This document shows, in pieces, positions 22,405-31,585 of a DNA stretch of 64,000 nt. The notes beneath the pieces are model-generated. The model had not been told where the DNA came from and made no database searches. It worked only from the letters and a program-made list of their open reading frames with translations. Each line of letters starts with the position of its first letter. The stretch's first letter is position 1. This DNA is from Ligula intestinalis. Lineage: Eukaryota; Platyhelminthes; Cestoda; Diphyllobothriidea; Diphyllobothriidae. The translations under genes and the position numbers were made by a program. The DNA lies in assembly GCA_036362985.1 (NCBI GenBank), contig JAYGXS010000004.1, forward strand, positions 44,745,131 through 44,809,130, written 5' to 3'.

Positions 22405-22575
22405 CCTCAATTATGACTTGAATCTGACCCCTTAGATTCCTTTACATCTCTCCCCCTTTTTCTCCCTAATTGCTACTGATTGGTTGCTTAAACTTTTGTT
22501 AACTCTACCGTCCCTTATATTATTGTATTTGTTGGATGATGAATTTATCGAAAATGCTATTTTGTCTTACTTAAC
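22405..22575 (+). repeat. PLE 3' region (right arm of the inverted pair)
   Basis: Pyrimidine-rich start (CCCCCTTTTTCTCCC), then TTGGTTGCTTAAACTTTTG and ATTATTGTATTTGTTG, ending in GATGATGAATTTATCGAAAA. It pairs with 21,491-21,658 in inverted orientation. The GATGA...ATCGAAAA end recalls the hammerhead-like cores elsewhere but is too decayed to fold confidently. Confidence 0.7.
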
Positions 22576-25500
22576 TTCCCGAGCTTTTTTTCCATGAGAG
22601 TTGTTCAAAACCAATTAATCCGGGGTTCTTGCATAACCAAGCGTAAAACGATAGCATGAAACATTCAGAGGATTAGTTCTTATCATAAATTTTGATCTAA
22701 AGTAGTCACTTTAACGACGATTATCTCAAAAGATGATGGTTAATTTAGACGGAATTTCAGCTGCTTCGGCAACTGTGCCCGATCTGTCCTCACGTACCCT
22801 ACTGTTTTCCCAGAAATTCTTCTTTTTTGCTTAACTTACGAGACGAAATTACAACATTTAACCATGCAAATGAATAACAAGCAATTTTCACTGTTTTGGT
22901 CTACCAGTTCCTTCGGATCAAAAGGTAAAAGCTGAGCTAGCGCTTTTACTGCAGGCTGAGCACGGATTGTGATAAATTAGTGCCTAGAAAATGTATATGC
23001 GGCAGTTTTTAATCTAGTTTTTTTGTTCATACACCTGGACATTGCAGCCGAGATTCTCTTGGGCAATTAGGACGACGCATAACATAAAAATGACTGGTTT
23101 ATTTTCCCAGTAGGCATCATCACCTCTCTATAGATCTTACTTTTGTGTTTTGTTCCGATGTACTTTATGTTAGTGTTTCTGGCAAATGGAAATAGTTTAG
23201 ACTATAAATGGTGATATTAGGTATGCGCATAAAAGGGTGTGTAGTTTCGTCTTTGGGTCAAATTTTGCGGCTTTGTTTGGGTTTCAGAAGGCTGCAGCGA
23301 CCCAAAATTGACGAACTCAGTTGCAGTGTTGAGCAAAAATGTGAACCACTCATTTTTATATAAAATATAAATGCGATTTGAAAATCCAGATGAGCTAAAT
23401 GCGGAGCAATGCATTTTAGATGGCTACAAAAGGAGAAACAAAAGCCCTGAGGAAACACAAAGACTACCGTAAAATGCCATTATCGGTCGTTGTAGTCAAA
23501 AAACAGCAATCAAAAACCGTTTATACTTTCAAAAAGGGCAAAATAATAATAAAAATTATAATACATTACCTTCCTTCGAGAGACGTTTTATTTTTAAAAG
23601 CAAACATAACTGACTTATTCAGAATTCAGCACCCGGAGGTACCCTTAGAATAGTTAACAAATTGTTCCTATTCCAGCGTCTCCGGATAATATAGTATCTC
23701 CGTGTAGTAAAAGGAGTATAAGTGTTTAAACAGAGGATTACATGCTGCGTCTAAAGGAGGGTAATTAATTTTTATGTACTATGAAGTAGTGAGTGAGTTG
23801 TATTTAAAAGGAAAATGCTGGAAAGGGTTGCAAGAATGGCGGCGTATAATTTCAATTCGCTAAACAATATTTTAAAAATTCCCGCAACATTATAAAAAGC
23901 CTGGCTTATTGAAAATATATATGAAGGAGAGAGGAGTTTAACTTGCAATGTCAGTTATTATACTGGATGCTAGGCAGTATGATCGTATAAAATAACAACG
24001 TTAAACATAGTTTTAATCTAAAATTAACCTCATGTTGCTGTATTCACACTCGAATTCCCAAGCATTTACAACACCATCAGGGCTCCTAAGCAAACATAAC
24101 AGTGCAAAGACGGTGAGAAAAGACGTCCTTCGATAGTTTTAGTAAAACACAAAAGAATTTTTATTTGCCACTACTTAACCCAGCCCTTGTTCATTTGGCC
24201 CATCTAACATTAAAAATGTTAAGTAGTTCATCAATTTAAAAACACTCGATTTTAATCGAAAGAATTTAAAGCAGCTAGGCACTTTTGTAAGCTGCCTACC
24301 CTTCTTCGGCTCGAAGTTTGAAAGCCCAGAAGATTCGCTTTTTTTCATCATATGGGGCACAGTTGACTCTGAAGGAAAACTGGGTGCCCGTACGAAACAG
24401 AACACCATGCCGGTGGTCTAACGAAAGCTTAATTTTGAAGCTTACAAAGCGAAGGCGTACACTGACTTGTCAAATAGACTAGCTTAACATAGAGGGATTT
24501 TTAATTTTATTGACACCGGTAATTTAACCAAAATGCTTTGTATCTTACGACTCGTTTTTAAAAAAGGCACTAACAATAAGATTTTATTCAGGCAGAAAAT
24601 AGTGTAAGATATTCTGAAACGTTTTTGCGTGCTAACTGTAGTGATTTCTTATCAAGTGAATCTTTCGTCGTTTTTGTGCAATACAAATAACTAAAACTGA
24701 TCGCCTTGGTATTGACACTTAATAGAACCTCTTTGCCATTTAGCAAATGCTTAAAAATAACAGTAAACAAGTCTTCGGTGGTCGAATACTTCTTCCAAGT
24801 ACCAGAAAATGTGGCTACTGCTCCTTGCTAAATATGTGATTAACGTGAAAATTGTGGGCAACTGTGAGGCCGATCTTTGTCTGCTTACTAGTATAAAACG
24901 CAGTCAGTTCGTACTTAATTTATCGCTGTTCATTTTAAGTTCTCTTTCTGGCAGCAGTTCTTAGTAATCTGCACATTTACCTGAGTCAACAAAACGACCA
25001 GTTATTCATAGAAAATGAGTCAGAATTAGATTAATTGTGACTGCATAGACGTCTTGAGAAAGGAAAAAAACAGCTGTATTTAAAGAACTGAACAAAATGC
25101 AAAAGGAGGAAGATTTTTTGACTATTCTTCTACTTCTTTGACTTAATACCTGTATAAATTCCTAATTTGGCTTTCTGTCGAGTAAAGCTTTGTTTTTAAA
25201 ATTCTAAATCTTCCTCTGCCCTCGATTTACCACGACAATTATTTGTGTTTCCTCTGTCTCTGAGCAATTTTAAGTTAAGCGTGTTTGGTATTTGGAGAGG
25301 GAATTTCCATGGTCAGCACTTACACTTAACTTTCTTACTGAGAGTCAAATGTGAAAGGCAGGCTCATCTCTTCGTACCTGTCATTTTCAAAAAACGTTCT
25401 AAGAGCACTCCCATAATGTTTATCCGGTCGTAGATTGCCATCACGCGCATATGCTAGAGCTCTGAAAGTGTTTCCGATTGGCCAATAAAAGCAGATGACA

Positions 25501-26024
25501 ACGGAAAACCCCTGCTCAAAAAATGGAAGCTAAACTTGAGGACTTGAATATTGTTGAAGCTCTTGAATATCAAAATTAATTCACTGGAAGGGAAGCGCAA
25601 AAAGGCAGTCTGCTTTTCCTAGAACCAGGATTTTAGCACTGACATACTTAATGGGGTTGTTTTAAGGAGACATAAAAGCAGATTTCAGCTGGGTTGAAAC
25701 TGTTTTATCGGAGCTTGCAGAATCGCTAAAAGGAATAATCACAATTAAGTACCGGTGACGACACTGACATTCGGAAAACGTACACGTTATATCATTGGCG
25801 TATTGAAGATAAAACTCTATTTCAGGATGCTTTTTCTAGTTGTGTCCTAGAACAGGCGTGCGATTGTTTTCCTATGTCTAGAGTAAATACTGTACGGAAC
25901 CTTTGGGGTAATCAGATGAATCCCGAGGTGCAAGAACCAATCATTACCAAGTAAATATAATATAGGGAGGAGTTGTGGCAGGGTTAAATAATTACTTTGA
26001 TCCACTTGTGAAAAATCAATGGCC
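22576..26024. other. Long unannotated AT-rich region
   Basis: About 3.4 kb with no recognised gene or repeat. Short open frames (for example 23,420-23,653 plus and 24,175-24,408 minus) lack motifs and overlap others. Confidence 0.4.
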
Positions 26025-26232
26025 TTAGTGGAATTCGAACCCACGCCAGCATGATCAAGGCTTTAGTACAGCCAACGCTCTAGCCAACTGAGCTACGAGG
26101 CTCCCACCGGGAAGTGTGAATTCAATTACACTTGGTTCAATTTCTCCGTCCAGCCTACTGTAACGTATGAAATCCATCAATCCTGATACGGTTAGCCGAC
26201 TGCCCAAGCAGGATTTCCTAAGCTATCAATCT
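26025..26232 (-). mobile_element. tRNA-like repeat unit
   Basis: On the minus strand CTCGTAGCTCAGTTGGCTA (A box) and GCGTGGGTTCGAATTCCAC (B box) flank an anticodon-like hairpin GGCT/AGCC. The acceptor arm pairs only partly and the spacing between the boxes is enlarged, so I treat it as a SINE-type module and not a tRNA gene. Sequence to its right, with CACTTGGTTCAAT and CAGGATTTCCTAAGC, recurs at 60.5 kb and 13.7 kb. Confidence 0.65.
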
Positions 26233-26239
26233 AGAATCC

Positions 26240-26494
26240 GAAAGAAGTAGAAGAAGTAATCACTGAAACAAGAGCTTTATTATCCTGACGTTTCGGATCC
26301 CGTCGGAAATCCTTAATAATAGGTAACCGTTAAAGAGTCTGAAACGTGCGCAGACTTTTCTACGATAACCTATGATGAAGGATTCCCGACGGAATCCAGA
26401 ACGTCACGACAATAAAATTCTTGTTCCAGCGATCGTTTCTTCTTCTTCTGAGCTGCTTGCTGGAACTTGCATATTCACTTCTATTGGCAATCTG
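26240..26494. repeat. Inverted pair of PLE-type terminal repeats
   Basis: The minus-strand arm (26,240-26,331) and plus-strand arm (26,362-26,452, the repeat itself running to about 26,494) face each other across 30 bases. Both have hairpins with compensatory differences (GGATTTC/GGGATCC and GGATTCC/GGAATCC). In the minus-strand arm the hairpin is followed by GAAACGTC; in the plus-strand arm by AGAACGTC. TTGTTCCAGCGATCG-like and TTCTTCTTCTTC blocks follow. The spacer holds its own hairpin, AGTCTG/CAGACT at 26,336-26,356. The whole can fold as one long palindrome. Confidence 0.7.
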
Positions 26495-27369
26495 GAACCC
26501 ACCAAATGACAACCAGACAGGTTAAATTGGCAAGGAGTGTTCGCAGGTTTAATTGACGTGCAAAACAAAAATAACTTACAGCAGCGGTTGTAAGTAATGG
26601 TAGTATTCATACAACTGAGGCATTCAACAGAAAAGGCCAACTTGGTTTTTGTACAGTTGGCAAAGTAGTTTACCAGACAGCTTGATCATGCATCGTAGTT
26701 GGCTTTATTGGCCAAAAAGTTTGAGTAAAATGCAAGATGATGAGCTAGCTCGAAGTTATGATCTCTAGAAATGTCAACTCCAAATTTCCTTGTCATTTTC
26801 AGTACTCAGGCCACATAGAAACCCCGGCGCTCTCTAATCAGTCTGTGTCAGGTGACACAAACTGCGATCATAAGATTAGCCACTTATGGCTGTTTTACTG
26901 CCTTGCGGGGGTTGGGGCTTACGCAACCTTTCCTTGTCGTAAGGATTTACGTAATTTTCTATCAGGTTTACTTTTTTAGCATACAGTAAACGAACAACAT
27001 TAGACTTTGCCGTCCCTATCAAGGAGAATCATGTTTAAGCGAAGTAACCCGCACTATTATGTGTAGAAATGCGTGCTGTAATGAATCCGATTAATTTTTC
27101 ATTGCAATGCAAATGAAATGACATGTCACCTCCATCGTCCGCAAGCTCGGAAATTTTAAAGATCACTACACCACATCACTTTTAGGACCCCTTGCCAGCG
27201 TTGTCTCTTTGTTAGCATAACTACAAACTGATTGGTTTTACTAATTAGGCAAATCGACGGCATATACTAAACCAGTTTGGAAAGGTAACTGAAATGCAGT
27301 TGCATACCACGCATAACTTTCTCCACGTGTGAGGAACTCATCATTTTAGAGTTTTATAAACTCTAAAAA
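26495..27369. other. Unannotated spacer
   Basis: No recognised gene or repeat; a 73-codon frame at 26,758-26,979 is without motif. Confidence 0.4.
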
Positions 27370-27533
27370 ATAGAAGAAGCTAAGACGTTCTCTGGGACCA
27401 GGATTGTATTTGCCCGACATTTCGAATTCTCTCGCGAGCTCATTGTCAAGGAAGGATAAAATGTACAGCTCATAGTGCAATTAAGGCGGTTCTGCGGGGA
27501 TCAACCTCTGCCCTTGACCCCTGCCGTGCAACG
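27370..27533 (-). repeat. Left inverted copy of PLE tail with terminal repeat
   Basis: Reverse-complemented it matches 27,712-27,888: a short piece of coding end (GTCAAGGGCAGAGG), ATCCCCGCAGAA, TTGACAATGAGCTCGCG, GAAATGTCGG and CCCAGAGAACGTCTTA. The right copy carries about 13 extra bases near its inner end. Confidence 0.8.
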
Positions 27534-27735
27534 GAACGACAATAATTCCCTGGTGGCCGCCCACGCATCCAAGCCAGAGCACAACTTCGACTTTGAACGC
27601 GTACGAATACTGAGTCGGTCAGACGACCGAACTTCATGCCTGCTGCAAGAAACCTGGCATTCACGAGCGAACTCAATTAACAGGCATTCGAGCTTCCTAA
27701 TGCCTACCTCGCGTTGCACGAGCAGAACGAGGGCA
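27534..27735 (+). pseudogene. Penelope-like element, extreme C-terminus
   Basis: The plus frame through this stretch encodes VAAHASKPEHNFDFERVRIL then SRSDDRTS, ETWHS and NSINRH, which I recognise as the typical PLE ending after the GIY-YIG domain (His near a Gly/Glu, FDF, then a WHS-N-INRH block). Only this last ~60-residue part remains, between inverted copies of the element's 3' region. Recognition rests on the general family pattern; a profile search would settle it. Confidence 0.65.
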
Positions 27736-27888
27736 GGAGTCAAGGGCAGAGGTCAATCCCCGCAGAATCACCTTAATTACACTGTGAGCTGTACTTTTTT
27801 CATTCCTTGACAATGAGCTCACGGGAGAGTTGGAAACGTCGGACAAATACACTTCTGGTCCCAGAGAACGTCTTAACTTCTTCTATTC
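27736..27888 (+). repeat. PLE tail with terminal repeat (right arm)
   Basis: Contains AATCCCCGCAGAATCACC, TTGACAATGAGCTCACG, GAGAGTTGGAAACGTCGG and TCCCAGAGAACGTC, the plus-orientation partner of 27,370-27,533. The motif order (CUGANGA-like, helix II, GAAAC, GUC) is kept. Confidence 0.75.
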
Positions 27889-28861
27889 ATTTACCTTGGC
27901 CTCGCATATTCTTGACTACTCGAAAAAAGGAAAGTAATTAGAGAATAGAATCAATTTGTTGATTTTTAATGCAATTTATTTAATACCAGCTAGTAATTTG
28001 GGCTACGGAAGAAAACTGGCTTTAAAGACAATTAAATATTTCTTAATAAGTTAATTTTAGAGGGGCACAATAATACTTATGATTAGTATAGATTCCACAG
28101 ATGAAACAGATGTACAAACATAGTTACGAAGCTTCCCACTGCTTATCACCTAAGAAATGACAAAACACGGATGCGCTATGTTTTCAGAAATAAATAATCT
28201 TAACCAAGTTTTCCAATAACATCGCATTCTTAGAGGACAAACGTGATTGTTTGATAAGTTTAATGGAACATTGGATAAGATAATTATTTAATCCAGATTG
28301 ACGCTGGAGCCAACAACTGAACTGATGGCAACACTACAGAGTATTTCTTATTTGTCTACTGACGAAAACTTAAAGTGTCATTCATTTTCTTTAGGGAGGA
28401 CGAGATCAAATTGAATGACTTAATTCAAACAACATTGCCCCTCAGTATTCTTTTAACCTAACCTGCAGTTTTGGCGTCCAATGGGTAATCTTCATTTAGA
28501 CAGGCCTATCCACTTTCCACCAAAGAAATTCTTCCCAGTAACGCATGTTTCGATCTGATTTACTCGCTTAGTTTTGGTTAGCCTTTTGGAGAACATCCAA
28601 CTTAAGTTCCCTCTTTTGATGTTGGAGCTGGTATCATGTAAATGGATGCGTGCACGGTAAGTCGAGATGGCCTCAAAAAATCAGCAAAAACAATACGAAA
28701 GCGGTGGCAATGCCAAACACGGGCATCAAAGTAAACGAACAACTGCTCTTAGTCGCCTGAGACGACGAATTGTCATTCCATATTAAACACAGCTAAATAA
28801 GACTAAGAAAGTGGACCTTAATAAAATAGGCATTACAAAGTTTGATAGGAAGAAAACTTGA
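27889..28861. other. Unannotated spacer
   Basis: Nothing recognised. Confidence 0.4.
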
Positions 28862-28925
28862 TTGCTGAGACATTTCACCTGACATTTTGACATCCGTCGC
28901 GGATTCATTATCAGAGACCTTAGCA
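28862..28925 (-). repeat. Terminal repeat with hammerhead-like core
   Basis: On the minus strand CTGATAATGAATCC, loop GCGAC, GGATGTC, then AAAATGTCAGGTGAAATG. AATCC and GGAT pair. The core is one base off CUGANGA and GAAA is AAAA, so probably inactive. Confidence 0.5.
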
Positions 28926-29926
28926 TAAAATGGCAGCATAAACGAGTCTGCTACCATCACAAAGTTTTTTTAATAGTAGCGATAGGCAGACAAATTACAA
29001 ATAATTTACTAAGCTACACTTCCATCTTCATATTGGCAGCTTCCGGTTATTGCACAGTGGCTGATGGATCTCAGCCAACACAATTACATAAAATTTTGGT
29101 TTGTTTTATCCGGATCTTGAAGATACTGATCTACACCAAGTTCAAAACTAAATTTATAAGGAAATTTAAATCATGCAAATGAGGCAGACTTTATTAGAGC
29201 CAACATATTTCACGATTGCTATCAGCGGATACCTGTCGCTGCATAAAATTACTGACAAAGGGGAGAATATGATAATGAATAAACAGAAAGGCCTTCAATT
29301 TTCAAAAGAAAGGCATCATTTGGGAAAATGAGTAAATTTATTCATTAAAGTTTTGACACTGGACCCCCAGGTCATCGTCAGACTTGAGAAAAGGTGCAAA
29401 GAACAGTTAACAGTCAAAAATTTACTGCATAAACTTACCTTGTTTTCCCAAAGAACCCCTTTTCTTTCAAATTACATTTTTGGGGTTGCCTGCCTTCAAT
29501 TTTTTACGAAAGGCCTTGATATATTGCCTCGTTGGCCAATAAAGAGCCTTGGCAACTTAAAACACCCTATGGGAGGCAAAAGCAAGGTTAAGAATGCAAA
29601 GCAAAAAGGAGGATGAAGGATGTATTAACCTAGGAGATGGATGTGAGCTCGGCAAATTTAGATTAAGCACGTGCTCTAACTGCTGACACAGGTTGAGCAT
29701 GGCCCAATTCTAGAACTGTTAGTGTCCGAACAAGTGCACGAAAGGATTTTTGAGGGTCCACGTAGTGATCCGTATCAAGCAAGTATTTCGTAATAGATGA
29801 GTGCAACATCTTCTGCTTCCAATAACCCCTGTAGAATTTGCATGCTTTGAATTCATACCAGGGAAAAATGCCTAAAATTTCTGAGGAGACTAAAAAGCGG
29901 ATATTTCAAAACTGTTATAGCAACCA
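28926..29926. other. Unannotated spacer
   Basis: An 87-codon Lys/Leu-rich frame (29,353-29,616) has no recognised motif. No other feature seen. Confidence 0.4.
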
Positions 29927-30007
29927 AAAAACACACTGATGAGCCAGACGCCTCGCAGCTGTGTCAAACAGCGGCAGAATACCGGTGAAACGCGTTTCTG
30001 TGTTTTT
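29927..30007 (+). ncRNA. Hammerhead ribozyme (type I layout), copy 2
   Basis: Helix I is a perfect 9-bp pairing: AAAAACACA (29,927-29,935) with TGTGTTTTT (29,999-30,007). The core is the canonical CTGATGA (29,936-29,942). Helix II begins GCC/GGT and carries an inner hairpin GCaGCTGT/ACAGCgGC (29,955-29,962 and 29,968-29,975). GAAAC at 29,987-29,991 and C17 at 29,998 complete it. Helix III (ACGC/GTTT) is partly broken compared with copy 1 (ACAC/GTGT), giving UUC at the cleavage site. The inner loops CCTCG and GCAGAA are identical to copy 1. Such elements are known from Penelope-like retroelements and retrozymes; no ORF is attached here. Confidence 0.82.
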
Positions 30008-30149
30008 ATCTAATAGCAGTACTGCCTGTATGGTAAATAATTTTTCAAGAAAAATAACTGATAGTCTCAGAATAATGATCTCCGTGAAACTGTAAGCAGT
30101 CTCTTGTATATTGCCTTGTTGCCGAATAACAGTCTATAAAGCGAATCAT
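30008..30149. other. Flank shared in part with the other hammerhead copy
   Basis: TAATAGCAGTACTGCCTG and GTATGGTA loosely match 10,921-10,955, so the mobile unit extends past the ribozyme. No ORF. Confidence 0.35.
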
Positions 30150-30245
30150 TGAGAAGAAGAAGACAAACCGATCGCTGGGAAAATATGTTTATTCGCCTGA
30201 CGTTTTGAAAGCCATCACGAATTCATCATCAGAGCCATACTCACA
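30150..30245 (-). repeat. Terminal repeat with hammerhead-like core
   Basis: On the minus strand CTGATGATGAATTC, loop, GGCTTTCAAAACGTCAGG, then CGAATAAACATATTTTCC, CAGCGATCGG and TTCTTCTTCTTC. The core heptamer is exact (CTGATGA) but followed by an extra base before helix II. Confidence 0.6.
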
Positions 30246-30872
30246 GAACAGTAGCAAAAACAGTTTGTGTGGGCACAGAGTTCTGCCATAAAATTTAAAC
30301 GTACAGAAAAAAATCGATAAATGGTTTGAGTGTGCGCTGATTCGTTGCGTCAGCAATGATTATCTGACCTTTTGGTATTAGCAAAGATGATGTGGTGGCT
30401 TGTGTGTTCCCCGAGTCGTCTTTTGCTACTCAATTACTTCTTGGGCCATGCATGTTTGCTTGCATTAGCAAAGCGAATCATTTCTGAAAAGGCTGATAAA
30501 GTTTCTTGTTAGAACGACCGACCACAGTGGTGACGAATATTTGAATCTGAACCCTAAAGTGCAATCTTTTGCACACGTTTTAACGAGGAAAATAAAAAGA
30601 CGAGGTCATATAAATCGTTTTAATAAATGTACATACGGAGTTTCTTCAGGGTAGGAAGGAAAAGTTCAAGATAACCACACACAGATTGGCAACTGAAGGT
30701 TACACACGAAGGCATTATAAATAGCTCTCATTCAAATTCGTAGCTTACAAATGTTATAGTCGTCGGAACATTGTTTATCTTTTGAGCACAAGAATATGGA
30801 ACATTTTAATGTTACCACCTATAATGGAATATGCAATGATACCCTCAGCCAACTTGTAGGTATCTTCATTTA
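30246..30872. other. 3' flank of the glutamate receptor gene
   Basis: No gene recognised. On the minus strand AATAAA overlaps the receptor stop region (TATAATAAATG at about 30,865-30,875), the nearest poly(A)-signal match; the true 3' end is not determinable by eye. Confidence 0.35.
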
Positions 30873-31585
30873 TTATACAGAACTGATTTTTTCTTCGTCG
30901 ATCAGACCAGGACCACCTAGCATCCGCCATCGAACAGGCGGCGAAGTGCCCAACAGAGGGTCTGGCGCCTGTTCCCACAAGTCAGGGGCTGTGGAATTCG
31001 TCACCACAAAGGGGCCTATGTGCCCGACCCCGACCACTTTGCACTCCTTGTTGGCCTTAATTACCAAAGAGTTATGCATGGCGGCGGGCTTTCCCCTGAC
31101 CGAAGTCAACGCATCTTTCTCAGCCTTAGGGTTTGGAGTCTGTGGAGAGGTTGTAAGGGAGGCGGCAAAGTTATGATAGACAAACGGGTCCTCATTGGAG
31201 GAATAGCCGTCCAGTTTTGGGTTTTCGATGGACACTTCACTGGGTGTAGGTTTTCGCGAGTAGGAGATAGAGGAATGCGTGGACGAAGAGTCCCCCGTTG
31301 TTTCCTCCTCGTACAGATGGGCCGGTACCGAGGCGACGCTGCCGGCAATGTTGTCCAGTAGCAAGGGCATCGGCGAGACTATCGCCTGGTAGTTCAGCCG
31401 AGGTTTCGTTGAATGCTGATCAGGAAGACTACGGCTAGTAGAAGGGGTTGCAGCATAACTTTTGGGACAGACCTCGGAGCTATCGCGACGTGGAATAAGA
31501 ACGTTGGGTGTTGGGGAAGCCTCTGATACGAAATTGAGTAGAGGACGCGTTGAACTATTCTCCTGATAGCCACTAAATGACTTGC
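30873..31585 (-). CDS. mGluR terminal exon: long cytoplasmic tail and stop
   Basis: 713 bases: two to finish a Gly codon, then 236 codons and TAA. The frame begins KSFSGYQENSSTRP and continues without a stop through PMPLLLDNIAG, EEETTGDSSSTHSS and KPTPSEVSIENPK. It is rich in Ser, Pro, Thr and acidic residues, as expected of a disordered, phosphorylatable receptor tail. It ends EEKISSV; S-x-V fits a class I PDZ ligand. Plus-strand frames across this interval (30,796-31,361) are antisense by-products. Confidence 0.88.

Noticed and set aside
26025..26108. Functional tRNA gene
   Set aside because: A and B boxes are good but the acceptor arm pairs over only about four bases and the region between boxes is enlarged; the whole unit is repeated elsewhere.
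27470..27810. Overlapping open frames on both strands near 27.5 kb
   Set aside because: Produced by the inverted arms around the PLE remnant; only the central plus-strand part encodes a recognisable PLE ending.
30796..31361. Plus-strand open frames of 126 and 113 codons
   Set aside because: They lie antisense to the last mGluR exon, whose frame agrees with upstream splice phases; they have no motifs of their own.
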